A stretch of DNA of 64,000 bases, taken from the NCBI RefSeq assembly GCF_018118585.1, contig NZ_CP069421.1:2790001-2854000 (forward strand), written 5' to 3'. The notes under the pieces are model-generated. The model was not told the origin of the DNA and did no database searches. It worked only from the letters and a program-made list of their open reading frames with translations. Shown piece by piece: positions 7,798 to 17,045 of the stretch. Each line of letters opens with the position of its first letter. The stretch's first letter is position 1. The stretch comes from Aristaeella lactis (GTDB lineage Bacteria; Bacillota; Clostridia; Christensenellales; Aristaeellaceae). The translations under genes were made by a program, and so were the position numbers.

Positions 7798-8370
7798 ATG
7801 AAAAAGATTCTGGTTGAAACTTCTGCCCGCCACGTGCATGTGACCAAGGAAGACCTGGAAGCCCTGTTCGGCGCGGGTCATGAGCTGACTGTGAAGAGCT
7901 GGCTGAGCCAGCCCGGACAGTTCGCCAGCGAAGAGCAGGTGGACGTGGTCGGCCCCAAGAACACACTGAAGCGCGTCCGTATCCTCGGGCCTGTCCGTCC
8001 CGCCACCCAGGTGGAGCTTTCCCTGACTGACGCCCGTTCCATCGGCGTGACCGCTCCCGTACGTGAGTCCGGTGACATCGCCGGTTCCGGCGCCTGCAAG
8101 CTGGTTGGCCCCGCGGGCGAGGTTGAAGTAGCCGAAGGCGTGATCGCCGCCAAGCGCCACATCCATATGACTCCTGCCGATGCTGAAGAGTTCGGCGTGA
8201 AGGACAAGGACGTTGTTTCCGTGAAGGTGGATACCGACGGCCGCGCCCTGACCTTCGGTGACGTTGTGGTCCGCGTGAGCGAGAAGTTCTCCCTGGCGAT
8301 GCATATCGACACGGATGAGAGCAACGCTGCCTGCGCCGTGAACGGCACTATGGGCGAACTGATCAAATAA
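7798..8370 (+). CDS. pduL: phosphate propanoyl/acetyltransferase PduL
   Basis: PduL transfers acyl groups between CoA and phosphate. Outside microcompartment operons it can replace Pta in making acetyl phosphate for acetate formation. The 190-residue length fits the family. Two zinc-binding blocks are visible, SARHVHV near residues 10-16 and KRHIHMT near 121-127. No encapsulation peptide or other Pdu gene is present, so a housekeeping, Pta-like role is inferred. It is transcribed alone, between the dyad at 7680-7714 and the terminator at 8397-8430. Confidence 0.9.
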   Translation: MKKILVETSARHVHVTKEDLEALFGAGHELTVKSWLSQPGQFASEEQVDVVGPKNTLKRVRILGPVRPATQVELSLTDARSIGVTAPVRESGDIAGSGACKLVGPAGEVEVAEGVIAAKRHIHMTPADAEEFGVKDKDVVSVKVDTDGRALTFGDVVVRVSEKFSLAMHIDTDESNAACAVNGTMGELIK

Positions 8371-8396
8371 TGAACAATGAACAATTAATTGTTTAT

Positions 8397-8430
8397 CAAA
8401 AGCAGGGTCCGGAAACGGATCCTGCTTTTT
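8397..8430 (+). terminator. intrinsic terminator after pduL
   Basis: AGCAGG-TCCG pairs with CGGA-CCTGCT across a GAAA-type loop, followed by TTTTT. Confidence 0.85.
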
Positions 8431-8445
8431 GGTATATATTATATA

Positions 8446-8474
8446 TTGACAAGGGTACAGGGTACAGATATAAT
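8446..8474 (+). promoter_or_regulatory. consensus promoter of metK
   Basis: TTGACA (8446-8451), exactly 17 bp, then TATAAT (8469-8474): a perfect sigma-A match just upstream of the riboswitch. Confidence 0.93.
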
Positions 8475-8491
8475 AGCTCCGCAACTGAATA

Positions 8492-8661
8492 CCTTATCAC
8501 GAGTGACCGAGGGATGGGCCCGATGACGTCACGGCAACCGGCTTGAGCAAGGTGCCAAATCCCGCAGCGTGCACACCCCCATGGGAGGCGCTGACAGATA
8601 AGGACGGTCTGAAGAGATCGAATCCCGCCTGGTTTGTGTGCAAGCCAGGCGGTTTGCTTTT
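8492..8661 (+). promoter_or_regulatory. SAM-I (S-box) riboswitch with terminator
   Basis: The P1 helix is CCTTATC (8492-8498) with GATAAGG (8597-8603). Between them lie the S-box signatures GAGTGACCGAGGGATGGGCC, CGGCAACC and AAGGTGCCAAATCC. Downstream, CCGCCTGG (8625-8632) pairs with CCAGGCGG (8645-8652), extended to 12 bp with a G-U pair, followed by a T-rich run to 8661. When S-adenosylmethionine binds, the terminator is expected to form and stop metK transcription, which is feedback control by the enzyme's own product. Confidence 0.95.
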
Positions 8662-8697
8662 GCAGCGGACTATATGAACAGAAAAGGAGAGAAAAAG

Positions 8698-9870
8698 ATG
8701 CGCAGACTGTTTACTTCCGAATCCGTTACCGAGGGACATCCTGATAAACTGTGCGACCAGGTTTCCGACGCGGTGCTGGACGCCATCCTGGAGAATGATC
8801 CCACTGCCCGCGTGGCCTGCGAGACCTTCGCCACCACGGGAATTATCACCGTCATGGGTGAGATCACCACTACTTCCTATGTGGACATCAATGCCATTGT
8901 CCGGAAGGTTGTGACCGAGATCGGTTATGATTCTCCCGAAAAATCCTTCAACGGCAACACCTGTGCCGTAATGACCGCTATCCATGAGCAGAGCCCCGAT
9001 ATCGCCATGGGTGTGAATGACGCCCTGGAGACCCGGGGTGACAACAAGGAAGCGGATATCGGCGCGGGCGACCAGGGTATGATGTTTGGCTATGCCTGTA
9101 CCGAAACCCCCGAAAGGATGCCCCTGGCGATTGCCCTGAGCCACCGGATGGCGCTTCGCCTGACGCAGGTGCGCAAGGACGGCACCCTGCCTTTCCTCTA
9201 TCCGGACGGAAAAACCCAGGTGACTGTGGAATATGAAAACGACAAGCCCGTGGCGGTGGACACCGTTGTTGTTTCTGCCCAGCATTCCGCTGACGTGGAT
9301 ATGGATGTGCTGCGGAAGGAAATTAAGGAGCAGGTGATCCTGCCCATTATCCCCAAGGAGCTGCTGACGGAAAAGACCCGGATCCTGATCAACCCCACCG
9401 GCCGTTTCGTTATCGGCGGACCGACCGGCGATACCGGTCTGACCGGCCGGAAGATCATTGTGGACACCTACGGCGGTTCCGCACCCCATGGCGGCGGATG
9501 CTTCTCCGGCAAGGATCCGACCAAGGTGGACCGGAGCGCTGCCTACGCTGCCCGCCATGCCGCGAAGAACGTGGTGGCTGCCGGCCTTGCGGAGCGCTGC
9601 CAGATCCAGCTGGCCTATGCCATCGGCGTGGCGGAACCCGTCAGCGTGCTGGTGGATACCTTCGGTACCGGTGTGATGCCGGATGACAAGCTGGCGGAGA
9701 TCGTGACAAAGGTGTTTGACTTCCGTCCTTCCGCCATCATTGAGCGGCTGAACCTGCGCCGCCCGATCTACCGGCAGACTGCCGCCTACGGTCATTTCGG
9801 CCGGACGGATGTGGATCTGCCCTGGGAGAAGGAAGACTATGTTGAAGCTTTGAAAAGCTTCAACAAATGA
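8698..9870 (+). CDS. metK: S-adenosylmethionine synthetase
   Basis: MetK makes S-adenosylmethionine from methionine and ATP. The 390-residue protein shows the family markers: the N-terminal [17 protein letters not shown], the ATP-binding [12 protein letters not shown] and the phosphate-loop [19 protein letters not shown] at 8698 has AAAGGAGA upstream; upstream in-frame codons from 8638 fall inside the riboswitch terminator. The last codons before the stop form an 11-bp perfect hairpin (9841-9864). It is transcribed alone under SAM-I control. Confidence 0.97.
   Translation: MRRLFTSESVTEGHPDKLCDQVSDAVLDAILENDPTARVACETFATTGIITVMGEITTTSYVDINAIVRKVVTEIGYDSPEKSFNGNTCAVMTAIHEQSPDIAMGVNDALETRGDNKEADIGAGDQGMMFGYACTETPERMPLAIALSHRMALRLTQVRKDGTLPFLYPDGKTQVTVEYENDKPVAVDTVVVSAQHSADVDMDVLRKEIKEQVILPIIPKELLTEKTRILINPTGRFVIGGPTGDTGLTGRKIIVDTYGGSAPHGGGCFSGKDPTKVDRSAAYAARHAAKNVVAAGLAERCQIQLAYAIGVAEPVSVLVDTFGTGVMPDDKLAEIVTKVFDFRPSAIIERLNLRRPIYRQTAAYGHFGRTDVDLPWEKEDYVEALKSFNK
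9841..9864 (+). repeat. perfect hairpin at the 3' end of metK
   Basis: GTTGAAGCTTT (9841-9851), a 2-nt loop and AAAGCTTCAAC (9854-9864), ending four bases before the stop codon. No T-tract. Confidence 0.8.
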
Positions 9871-9898
9871 ACAATGAACAATTAACAATGAACAATGA
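9867..9898. repeat. AT-rich direct repeat (AATGAACAA type)
   Basis: Three copies of AATGAACAA(T) start at the metK stop. Further copies lie at 8370-8390, 14269-14298, 15266-15281, 35874-35897, 42352-42381 and 53213-53240. Confidence 0.8.
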
Positions 9899-10011
9899 CA
9901 TTCTTTTGGACTGAAATAGTCGTCAATAGGGTATTGTTGTTCTCTGAACCACAGGATATTGTGGAGAGTATTGTAAAGCATTGGAAGCGTGCAATCCTTG
10001 CCAAAAAAGGC

Positions 10012-10041
10012 TTGACAAGGATTCGACAATTCTGATATATT
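10012..10041 (+). promoter_or_regulatory. promoter of rpmH
   Basis: TTGACA (10012-10017), an 18-bp spacer and TATATT (10036-10041) with TG one base before it. Apart from this and the repeat at 9867, I see nothing in the 277-bp gap. Confidence 0.8.
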
Positions 10042-10147
10042 TATTTAGCTGTCCGTTCATTGCGGACATGCATCGTAAGACGTTCCCCGGAACCGGGTCT
10101 GCTCCCGGGATCCGCAAAACGAGTTAAATCTGTGAGGAGTGTTGACC

Positions 10148-10282
10148 ATGTTCCGTACTTATCAGCCCAAGAAGCGCCAGCGCAGCAAGGTGCATGGCTT
10201 CCGCGCCCGTATGGCGACCAAGAATGGCCGCCGGGTTCTGGCTGCCCGCCGTCGCCGCGGCCGCAAGGAACTGACGGTGTAA
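10148..10282 (+). CDS. rpmH: 50S ribosomal protein L34
   Basis: A 44-residue, very basic protein beginning [20 protein letters not shown] and ending GRKELTV, which matches L34 throughout. L34 is part of the large ribosomal subunit. The ribosome site GAGGAG is at 10134-10139. It heads the conserved rpmH-rnpA-yidD-yidC-khpB set found next to dnaA and the origin in many bacteria; here metK, not dnaA, lies upstream. Confidence 0.97.
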   Translation: MFRTYQPKKRQRSKVHGFRARMATKNGRRVLAARRRRGRKELTV

Positions 10283-10312
10283 TTACCGCCGTAAAGCCTG
10301 CTTCAGTATGAC

Positions 10313-10321
10313 TGTGGATAA
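10313..10321 (+). other. perfect DnaA-box 9-mer
   Basis: TGTGGATAA is the complement of the consensus TTATCCACA. It lies between rpmH and rnpA. It is a single copy, so it may be chance or a relic of origin proximity. Confidence 0.4.
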
Positions 10322-10322
10322 G

Positions 10323-10351
10323 GCCCGCCCGTTGAAGATGGGCGGGCTTTT
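10323..10351 (+). terminator. terminator or attenuator between rpmH and rnpA
   Basis: GCCCGCCC (10323-10330) pairs with GGGCGGGC (10340-10347), followed by TTTT. It probably lowers rnpA expression relative to L34. Confidence 0.8.
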
Positions 10352-10414
10352 CCTCATAAAGGCGCTGTTTTACCGGCGCCGGGGGATACTCCGCGCGGAG
10401 CGGAAGGAAAACGA

Positions 10415-10774
10415 ATGGAAAGACGTTATCGGCTGAAGAAAAACAAGGCGTTCCAGTATGTCTATCGTAGAGGACATTCTGTCGCCTGCCGTAATCTGGT
10501 CATGCTTCTTGCCCCGGGCAGGGAGCTGAAGATCGGGTTTTCCGTCAGCAAGAAAACAGGCAACGCTGTGACCCGGAACAAGATCAAGCGCCGCCTGCGG
10601 GAATGCTTCCGGCCCTATTTAGGGGATGTGAAAACCGGTCTGTACGTTATTGTCGCCAGAGCTTCAGCTGCAGAGGCCGCCTTCGAAGACCTGAAGAAGG
10701 ATGTGCGGTATCTGCTGAAAAAGCAGAACGCACTGCTGAAACGTTCTTCAGATGAAGGGAACCGCGCCGAATGA
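10415..10774 (+). CDS. rnpA: ribonuclease P protein component
   Basis: RnpA is the protein subunit of RNase P, which trims the 5' leader of pre-tRNAs. The 119-residue protein contains the basic family core [20 protein letters not shown] followed by RRLRECFR, and the N-terminal [18 protein letters not shown]. Its stop overlaps the yidD start by four bases (ATGA). The RNA subunit was not found in this window. Confidence 0.95.
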   Translation: MERRYRLKKNKAFQYVYRRGHSVACRNLVMLLAPGRELKIGFSVSKKTGNAVTRNKIKRRLRECFRPYLGDVKTGLYVIVARASAAEAAFEDLKKDVRYLLKKQNALLKRSSDEGNRAE

Positions 10775-11013
10775 AACGCTTTCTTCTGTTCCTGATCCGT
10801 TTCTACAGACGGGAGCTGAGCCCGCGCAAGCATAAACCCTCCTGCCGCTATATTCCCACCTGTTCAGAATACGCCGTAACAGCGATCGAGCGGTACGGCG
10901 CCTGGAAGGGCGGGCGGATGGCGGCCTGGCGGCTGCTTCGCTGCAACCCATTCAGCAAGGGTGGTTATGATCCCGTACCGGATGATCCCTGCACTACTTT
11001 AAGGAGGGAATAA
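10771..11013 (+). CDS. yidD: membrane protein insertion efficiency factor YidD
   Basis: A small (80-residue) YidD-family protein with the conserved [20 protein letters not shown] and [17 protein letters not shown]. It is membrane-associated and aids YidC-dependent insertion. Translationally coupled to rnpA by an ATGA overlap, and six bases from yidC. Confidence 0.95.
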   Translation: MKRFLLFLIRFYRRELSPRKHKPSCRYIPTCSEYAVTAIERYGAWKGGRMAAWRLLRCNPFSKGGYDPVPDDPCTTLRRE

Positions 11014-11019
11014 CCCGGA

Positions 11020-12042
11020 ATGAATGACTTTCTTTTCAACATCCTGGCCTGGATCAGAAGCTGGGTCGGGAGCTGGGGCTGGTCCATGGTGGTTTTCACC
11101 GTCATGATCCGTCTCGTGCTTACGCCTCTTGATATCAAGAGCCGCGTGAGCATGCGCAAGACCACGAAACTGCAGCCCCAGCTGCAGGCCCTGCAGAAAA
11201 AGTACGCCAACGACAAGGAAAAGCTGAACGCCAAGACTGCTGAACTCTATAAAAAAGAGCATATCAATCCCCTGTCCAGCTGCCTGCCGCTGCTGCTGAC
11301 CTGGCCTATCCTGATCGCCGTTTTCGGCGCGATGCGCATGGCAGCCAACAAGGAACTGCTGATGCAGCTGACCCAGATCCTGAACAACGAGGTTCCGACA
11401 CTGGAACGCTGGCTGTGGATCAAGAACCTGTGGATGCCGGACAGCCTGTTCGCTTCCAGCATGCCGGATCTGAACACCCTGCGCCAGATTCCCACCGATC
11501 AGTGGGTGACCTGGTTCAACGGACTGGACCAGAGCAGCCTGCCGGTGCTGATCAAGGATCTGGGGCTGACAGTTGACAGCTTCAGCCAGAACAACCTGGT
11601 TACCACGCTGCAGACGATGATCGGCACAATCAAAGAACCCGGCGCAGTCTTTGCGAATGCTGCTTACGCAAAAGCAATCGCGACCAATCCGCAATGGACC
11701 TTTAACCTGCTGATTACACAATTCTCCCTTGTAAATGAATACAATGGCTGGCTGCTCCTGCCCGTACTGTCCGCAGCCACCCAGATGGCGATGACCAAGC
11801 TCATGGGAACAACCCAACAGCAGCCTGCCGCGCAGGGAAGCGGAGCGGGAACCGGCAAATTCATGCAGTGGTTCTTCCCGATCTTCTCCATGGTAATCTG
11901 CCTGAGCTATTCCTCCGCGTTTGCCCTGTACTGGGTGGCCGGTAACCTGGTAAGCTCCGCCCAGACAATGATCATTAACAAGATTCTGGATAACAAAGAG
12001 AAAGCGGCCAGTGCTGTGGCCGGGGAAGGATCCGTAAAATGA
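11020..12042 (+). CDS. yidC: membrane protein insertase YidC/OxaA
   Basis: YidC inserts membrane proteins alone or with Sec. The 340-residue protein has an N-terminal helix, the conserved TM with the hydrophilic-groove arginine (TVMIRLVLTPLDIKS), the cytoplasmic helical hairpin KLQPQLQALQKKY, and later helices near residues 85-105, 235-255 and 285-315. The stretch between the first and later TM pairs (about 120-225) is longer than in Bacillus SpoIIIJ. No lipobox Cys is visible at the N-terminus. AAGGAGGG precedes the start, and the stop overlaps khpB. Confidence 0.93.
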   Translation: MNDFLFNILAWIRSWVGSWGWSMVVFTVMIRLVLTPLDIKSRVSMRKTTKLQPQLQALQKKYANDKEKLNAKTAELYKKEHINPLSSCLPLLLTWPILIAVFGAMRMAANKELLMQLTQILNNEVPTLERWLWIKNLWMPDSLFASSMPDLNTLRQIPTDQWVTWFNGLDQSSLPVLIKDLGLTVDSFSQNNLVTTLQTMIGTIKEPGAVFANAAYAKAIATNPQWTFNLLITQFSLVNEYNGWLLLPVLSAATQMAMTKLMGTTQQQPAAQGSGAGTGKFMQWFFPIFSMVICLSYSSAFALYWVAGNLVSSAQTMIINKILDNKEKAASAVAGEGSVK

Positions 12043-12923
12043 AACAGTATGAAGCTTCCGCCAAGACAGTGGAAGAAGCCATCGAACTGGGGCTTCAGGA
12101 GCTTGGCGTTTCCATCGGTGACGTGGATGTTCAGGTTGTGGAAGAAGGCAGCAAGGGCCTGTTTGGCCTGTTCGGTTCCCGCCCCGTTAAGGTTCGCCTG
12201 ACGGTGAAGGATTCCGAGGAAGATCCCCTGGCGGATTTGCTGGAAGACAAGAAGCCTGCCAAGGCCAAAAAAGAGCCGGAAAAGAAGCCTGAAAAGAAGC
12301 CCGCAGAGAAGAAAGTGGAAGAGAAGAAGCCCGCTCCCGAAAAGAAGAAGGCTGAGAAGAAGCCCGAACCCGCCGCGGAAAAGAAGGCTGAAACGAAGAT
12401 CGAAAAGCCCGAGATCCGTCCGATGGAGAAGCCTGAAGTGACCATGATCCCCGCTGAGGAGCTGGCCGCTGATTCTCCTGCCGGGATCGCCCATGCGTTC
12501 CTGATGGAGATGACCAGACTGATGGGTGTGGACGTGACCATTGATATGGGCACGGACGCTGACGGCAATGTGTACGGCTATATCAACGGCGATACCCTGG
12601 GCATCCTGATCGGCCGCCGGGGTGAAACCCTGGACGCTGTTCAGTACCTGACCAGCCTGAAAGTGAACCGTGGCCGTGAAGGTTATATCCGCGTTACGCT
12701 GGATACGGAAAACTACCGCGCGAAGCGGGAGGATACCCTGATCCGCCTGGCCAACCGGATGGCCAACCGTGCCCTGCGCACCGGCCGTAAGGTGAGCCTG
12801 GAGCCCATGAATCCCTATGAGCGCCGGATTATCCATTACGCGCTGCAGCAGACGAGCGGTGTGACCACCCATTCCGAGGGAGAAGAACCCAACCGCCACG
12901 TTGTTATTACCAACAAGAAGTAA
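12039..12923 (+). CDS. khpB: RNA-binding protein KhpB (Jag), Jag-N/KH/R3H
   Basis: Domains in order are a Jag-N domain (residues 1-60, KTVEEAIELGLQELGVS and KGLFGLFGSRPVKV), a Lys/Glu/Pro-rich linker (about 70-135), a KH domain (about 150-215, with GILIGRRGETLDAVQYLTSL) and an R3H domain (about 220-290, RMANRALRTGR and NPYERRIIHYALQ). In Firmicutes KhpB/EloR acts with KhpA as an RNA chaperone affecting cell elongation. It overlaps yidC by four bases, the usual pairing. The linker is longer and more repetitive than is typical. Confidence 0.93.
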   Translation: MKQYEASAKTVEEAIELGLQELGVSIGDVDVQVVEEGSKGLFGLFGSRPVKVRLTVKDSEEDPLADLLEDKKPAKAKKEPEKKPEKKPAEKKVEEKKPAPEKKKAEKKPEPAAEKKAETKIEKPEIRPMEKPEVTMIPAEELAADSPAGIAHAFLMEMTRLMGVDVTIDMGTDADGNVYGYINGDTLGILIGRRGETLDAVQYLTSLKVNRGREGYIRVTLDTENYRAKREDTLIRLANRMANRALRTGRKVSLEPMNPYERRIIHYALQQTSGVTTHSEGEEPNRHVVITNKK

Positions 12924-12967
12924 TAGCACGGTAACCGACAATATATAACTTTCGGGGGGTTTTTGTA

Positions 12968-14248
12968 ATGTTAGACATTAATCTGCTCAGAAATGATCCC
13001 GACAAAGTACGGGAGAATATCCGGAAAAAGTTCCAGGACGAAAAACTGCCCATGGTGGATGAAGTGATCAGCATGGACCGGGAATTCCGGGACGCGATCC
13101 AGCAGGGCGATAACCTGCGCAACAAGCGCAAGACGCTGTCCAAGCAGATCGGCGGCCTGCTCGCCAAGGGCGAGAAGGAAGAAGCCGAGAAGGTCAAGGC
13201 GGAAGTGGCTGCCATGGCCGATGAACTGGCCGCGCTGGAAGCGAAGGAAGAAGAACTGAAGGCTGAGATCCGCAAGCGGATGCTGGTGATTCCCAACATC
13301 ATCGATGACAGCGTGCCGATCGGCAAGGACGACAGCGAGAACGTTGAGATCCAGCGCTTTGGCGAGCCTGTGGTGCCGGAATGGGAGATCCCCTACCATG
13401 TGGACATCATGGAACGGCTGTCCGGTATTGACCTGGATGCCGCCCGCAAGACCAGCGGCAACGGGTTCTATTACCTGATGGGCGATATTGCCCGGCTGCA
13501 CAGCGCGATCCTGAGCTATGCCCGCGACTTCATGATCGACCGGGGCTTCACCTATGTGGTGCCGCCGTTCATGATCCACGGCAACGTGGTGACCGGCGTG
13601 ATGAGCTTCGCCGAAATGGAAAACATGATGTACAAGATCGAAGGCGAGGACCTGTACCTGATCGGTACGTCCGAGCATTCGATGATCGGTAAGTTTATCG
13701 ATACGATCCTGGACGAGAGCCAGCTGCCCCAGACCCTGACGAGCTACAGCCCCTGCTTCCGCAAGGAAGTGGGCGCCCACGGCATCGAGGAGCGCGGCGT
13801 GTACCGCATCCATCAGTTTGAGAAGCAGGAAATGATCGTTATCTGCAAGCCCGAGGAAAGCCCCATGTGGTTTGACCGGCTGTGGCAGAACACGGTGGAC
13901 TTCTTCCGGACGCTGGATATCCCGGTGCGCACCCTGGAGTGCTGCAGCGGCGACCTGGCTGACCTGAAGGTGAAGAGCCTGGACGTGGAAGCCTGGTCTC
14001 CCCGGCAGAAGAAGTATTTTGAGGTCGGTTCCTGCTCCAACCTGGGTGATGCCCAGGCCCGCCGCCTGCAGATCCGCGTGAAGGGCGCTGACGGCAGCAA
14101 GTACCTGGCCCACACCCTGAACAACACCTGCGTGGCTCCGCCCCGGATGCTGATCGCCTTCCTGGAGAACAACCTGCGGGCAGACGGCACTGTGGCGATT
14201 CCGGAAGCGTTGAGAGTTTATATGGGCGGTAAAGATCACATTGGATGA
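12968..14248 (+). CDS. serS: seryl-tRNA synthetase
   Basis: SerRS charges tRNA-Ser and tRNA-Sec. The 426-residue class II enzyme has the N-terminal long coiled-coil arm (about 30-100), motif 2 (SPCFRKEVGAHG followed by RGVYRIHQFEKQEM) and motif 3 (NNTCVAPPRMLIAFLENN). A clear GGGGGG site precedes the ATG, 44 bases after khpB. No T-box leader is visible. The stop codon lies inside a perfect 15-bp hairpin. Confidence 0.96.
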   Translation: MLDINLLRNDPDKVRENIRKKFQDEKLPMVDEVISMDREFRDAIQQGDNLRNKRKTLSKQIGGLLAKGEKEEAEKVKAEVAAMADELAALEAKEEELKAEIRKRMLVIPNIIDDSVPIGKDDSENVEIQRFGEPVVPEWEIPYHVDIMERLSGIDLDAARKTSGNGFYYLMGDIARLHSAILSYARDFMIDRGFTYVVPPFMIHGNVVTGVMSFAEMENMMYKIEGEDLYLIGTSEHSMIGKFIDTILDESQLPQTLTSYSPCFRKEVGAHGIEERGVYRIHQFEKQEMIVICKPEESPMWFDRLWQNTVDFFRTLDIPVRTLECCSGDLADLKVKSLDVEAWSPRQKKYFEVGSCSNLGDAQARRLQIRVKGADGSKYLAHTLNNTCVAPPRMLIAFLENNLRADGTVAIPEALRVYMGGKDHIG

Positions 14249-14268
14249 TTCCATCATCCAATGTGATC
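14234..14268 (+). repeat. hairpin mirroring the serS stop region
   Basis: GATCACATTGGATGA (14234-14248, ending with the stop codon), a 5-nt loop and the exact complement at 14254-14268. No T-tract; AATGAACAA repeats follow. Confidence 0.9.
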
Positions 14269-14298
14269 AATGAATAATGAAGAATGAACAATGAACAA
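14269..14298. repeat. AT-rich direct repeat (AATGAACAA type)
   Basis: AATGAATAATGAAGAATGAA and a further AATGAACAATT lie between serS and ftsY. Confidence 0.75.
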
Positions 14299-14331
14299 TT
14301 ATAGAATCTTCATTATCCAAAGGAGACAGCT

Positions 14332-15246
14332 ATGTCTGAAGAGAAGAAAAAAGGCCTTTTTGCGCGGCTGCGGGAAGGACTGAGCAAGACCCGGGGAAAC
14401 ATGACCGAGAAAGTCGATGACATGGTCAGGGAAAACCGGAAGATCGACGATGACTTCTATGAAGAACTGGAAGACATCCTGCTCATGGCGGACTGCGGCC
14501 TGAAAGCGACCGAAGCGATCGTGGACGAGCTGAAGAGCCGCGTGAAGGCCGGTAAGGTAAAAGATGCCGCGGAAGCCCGGGAGATGCTCAAGCAGATCAT
14601 GGTTGAGCAGATGGATATCCCGCGTCCTCCGCTGAAATGGCCCATGGTCATGCTGCTGGTCGGCGTCAACGGCGTCGGCAAGACTACGACCATCGGGAAG
14701 CTGGCGCTGCGTTTCCAGGCCATCGGCCGGAAGGTTATGCTGTGCGCCGGGGATACTTTCCGCGCGGCGGCGGCCGAACAGCTGACCGTCTGGGCGGAAC
14801 GGGCCAGGGTGCCGATCATCAAGCACGCTGAAGGCGCTGATCCGGCGGCGGTGGTGTTTGACGCCATCCAGTCCGCGAAAGCGCAGGGCGCTGACCTGCT
14901 GATCGTGGATACGGCCGGACGGCTTCACAACAAGAAGAACCTGATGGATGAGCTGAGCAAGATGCGCCGCGTGATCGACCGGGAGTATCCGGAAGCCGAC
15001 ACCCGCTGCATCCTTGTGCTGGATGCCACCACGGGCCAGAACGGACTGATGCAGGCACGGGCCTTCAAGGAAGTCGCTGAAATCGGCGGCATCATCCTGT
15101 CGAAGCTGGACGGTACCGCCAAGGGCGGCATCGCGCTGGCGATCCGGCAGGAACTGGAAGTGCCGGTGTGGTACATCGGCGTGGGTGAAGGAATTGATGA
15201 CCTGCAGCCCTTCAACGCGAAGGAATTTGTGGAAGCGTTGTTCTGA
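14332..15246 (+). CDS. ftsY: signal recognition particle receptor FtsY
   Basis: FtsY is the SRP receptor GTPase that docks ribosome-nascent chains at the membrane. The 304-residue NG-domain protein shows P-loop [42 protein letters not shown] and KLDGTAKGG. The acidic A domain is almost absent: a short Lys-rich start ([19 protein letters not shown]) leads directly into the N domain. AAAGGAGA precedes the ATG. The stop is inside a 9-bp perfect hairpin at 15241-15261. Confidence 0.96.
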   Translation: MSEEKKKGLFARLREGLSKTRGNMTEKVDDMVRENRKIDDDFYEELEDILLMADCGLKATEAIVDELKSRVKAGKVKDAAEAREMLKQIMVEQMDIPRPPLKWPMVMLLVGVNGVGKTTTIGKLALRFQAIGRKVMLCAGDTFRAAAAEQLTVWAERARVPIIKHAEGADPAAVVFDAIQSAKAQGADLLIVDTAGRLHNKKNLMDELSKMRRVIDREYPEADTRCILVLDATTGQNGLMQARAFKEVAEIGGIILSKLDGTAKGGIALAIRQELEVPVWYIGVGEGIDDLQPFNAKEFVEALF

Positions 15247-15261
15247 TGAGAATCATCAGAA
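15241..15261 (+). repeat. hairpin mirroring the ftsY stop region
   Basis: TTCTGATGA (15241-15249, containing the stop at 15244-15246), a 3-nt loop and TCATCAGAA (15253-15261). AATGAACAATT follows at 15269. Confidence 0.85.
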
Positions 15262-15385
15262 CAAGGAACAATGAACAATTAAGTCCGCTGCGGCGGGGGA
15301 GATCTCTCCACGCGGCCTGAAGGCCCTGGTCGAGATGACATCCTTAAATGCAGTGCGGAAATCCTATTATCGGGAGGATGAGAAT

Positions 15386-16765
15386 ATGGCTGAACTGACA
15401 ATGGACAAGCTGGTAGCGCTGTGTAAGAACCGCGGATTTATCTTTGCGGGTTCCGAAATCTACGGCGGCCTGGCGAACACCTGGGACTACGGCCCCCTGG
15501 GTGTGGAATTCAAAAACAATGTGAAAAAAGCCTGGTGGCAGAAGTTCGTGCAGGAGAGCAAGTACAATACAGGCCTGGACTGCGCGATCCTGATGAACCG
15601 TGAAGTCTGGGTGGCCAGCGGCCACGTGGGCGGTTTCAACGATCCGCTGATGGACTGCAAGGCCTGTAAAGCCCGTTTCCGCGCGGATAAACTGATCGAG
15701 GACTTTACCCAGGGCGCTGAGACCGGCGACGGCTGGAGCAATGCCGAACTGGAGAAGTTCATTGCCGAGCATGACATCGTGTGCCCGGTCTGCGGCAAGA
15801 AGGATTTCACCGGTATCCGTCAGTTCAACCTGATGTTCAAGACCTTCGCCGGTGTCAACGAAGACAGCGCGAACGAGATCTACCTGCGTCCGGAAACCGC
15901 GCAGGGCATCTTCGTCAACTTCCAGAACGCCATGCGCACCACCCGGAAAAAGCTGCCGGCGGGTATCGCCCAGATCGGTAAGTCCTTCCGGAATGAGATC
16001 ACCCCCGGTAACTTCATCTTCCGCGTGCGGGAATTTGAGCAGATGGAACTGGAGTTCTTCTGCAAGCCCGGCGAGGACCTGGAGTGGTTCAACTACTGGC
16101 GCGGCTTCTGCCGTGACTGGCTGCTGAGCCTGGGCATCAAGGAAGAAAGCCTGCGCCTGCGGGATCATGAGCCGGAGAAGCTGGCCTTCTATTCCAAGGC
16201 TACAACCGACTTCGAGTTCCTGTTCCCCTTCGGCTGGGGCGAACTGTGGGGCGTTGCGGACCGTACCGACTACGACCTGACCCAGCACCAGGAACACTCC
16301 GGCAAGAGCATGGAGTACCTGGATCCGGTGACCAACGAGAGGTACATTCCGTACTGCATTGAGCCCTCCCTGGGTGTTGACCGTATGGTCCTGGCCTTCC
16401 TGTGCAACGCTTATGAGGAAGAGGAGCTGGAAGGCGGCGACGTGCGCACCGTGCTGCACCTGCATCCCGCCCTGGCACCTTACAAGGCTGCCGTGCTGCC
16501 CCTGCAGAAGAACAAGCTGGGCGGCCTGGCCAGCGAGATCCACGCTGAACTGTGCAAGTACTTCCCGGTGGAATACGATGAAACCGGCTCCATCGGTAAG
16601 CGCTACCGCCGCCAGGATGAGATCGGTACGCCCTTCAGCATCTGCGTGGACTTTGAGACGGAAGAGACCCAGACGGTCACCATCCGCGACCGCGACACCA
16701 TGCAGCAGGAGCGTGTTCCGATCAGCGAGATCCGCAAGTACATCGAAGACAGAATGAGATTCTGA
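15386..16765 (+). CDS. glyS: glycyl-tRNA synthetase, single-chain type
   Basis: This is the dimeric (alpha2) GlyRS, often written GlyQS, which charges tRNA-Gly. The 459-residue class II enzyme starts [20 protein letters not shown] at 15386, with GGGAGG upstream. It shows [17 protein letters not shown], the [12 protein letters not shown] motif 1 region, [11 protein letters not shown] (motif 2), EPSLGVDRM (motif 3) and a C-terminal anticodon-binding domain ([17 protein letters not shown]). The insert with CKAC and CPVC cysteines probably binds zinc. No T-box was found in the 139-bp gap upstream. Confidence 0.96.
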   Translation: MAELTMDKLVALCKNRGFIFAGSEIYGGLANTWDYGPLGVEFKNNVKKAWWQKFVQESKYNTGLDCAILMNREVWVASGHVGGFNDPLMDCKACKARFRADKLIEDFTQGAETGDGWSNAELEKFIAEHDIVCPVCGKKDFTGIRQFNLMFKTFAGVNEDSANEIYLRPETAQGIFVNFQNAMRTTRKKLPAGIAQIGKSFRNEITPGNFIFRVREFEQMELEFFCKPGEDLEWFNYWRGFCRDWLLSLGIKEESLRLRDHEPEKLAFYSKATTDFEFLFPFGWGELWGVADRTDYDLTQHQEHSGKSMEYLDPVTNERYIPYCIEPSLGVDRMVLAFLCNAYEEEELEGGDVRTVLHLHPALAPYKAAVLPLQKNKLGGLASEIHAELCKYFPVEYDETGSIGKRYRRQDEIGTPFSICVDFETEETQTVTIRDRDTMQQERVPISEIRKYIEDRMRF

Positions 16766-16784
16766 TTCATCTGAACCAATCAGC

Positions 16785-16815
16785 AACCCCGGACCGTACG
16801 GTCCGGGGTTTTTGT
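16785..16815 (+). terminator. intrinsic terminator after glyS
   Basis: A perfect 13-bp palindrome (AACCCCGGACCGT and its complement) followed by TTTTTG. Confidence 0.95.
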
Positions 16816-16948
16816 ATAAAAAAGTCAATTTCCGCCAAGACGGAAAAACCGGTTCCGGAAGAGACCGGAGGCGTTGAGATTCCGGAAGATCAGGGAAATG
16901 GAGAATCAGAAATGAACACGAGGAAGTATACAATTAAGTTACATATAT

Positions 16949-16987
16949 TTCCAGCATCTGGAATGTGTAACTGTTTTGTGATATAAT
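16949..16987 (+). promoter_or_regulatory. promoter of the pilus locus with adjacent dyad
   Basis: The extended -10 TGATATAAT is at 16979-16987, with only a poor -35. TTCCAG (16949-16954) and CTGGAA (16958-16963) form a dyad over the -35 position, so a regulator may act here. The rest of the 280-bp gap holds only small GC hairpins near 16829-16847. Confidence 0.55.
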
Positions 16988-17045
16988 CACATTCAGAGAC
17001 AACATTTTCCAGATTATCGTATCGTTGACGGAGGCGACGCAGAAA

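Noticed and set aside
10313-10321. Replication origin next to rpmH
   Set aside because: Only one DnaA box, no AT-rich unwinding element and no dnaA or dnaN in the window.
12924-12967. T-box leader before serS (and before glyS)
   Set aside because: Gaps are too short or lack the AGGGTGGNACCGCG signature.
14234-14268. Calling the serS hairpin an intrinsic terminator
   Set aside because: No T-run follows; it is reported instead with the other stop-codon mirror hairpins.
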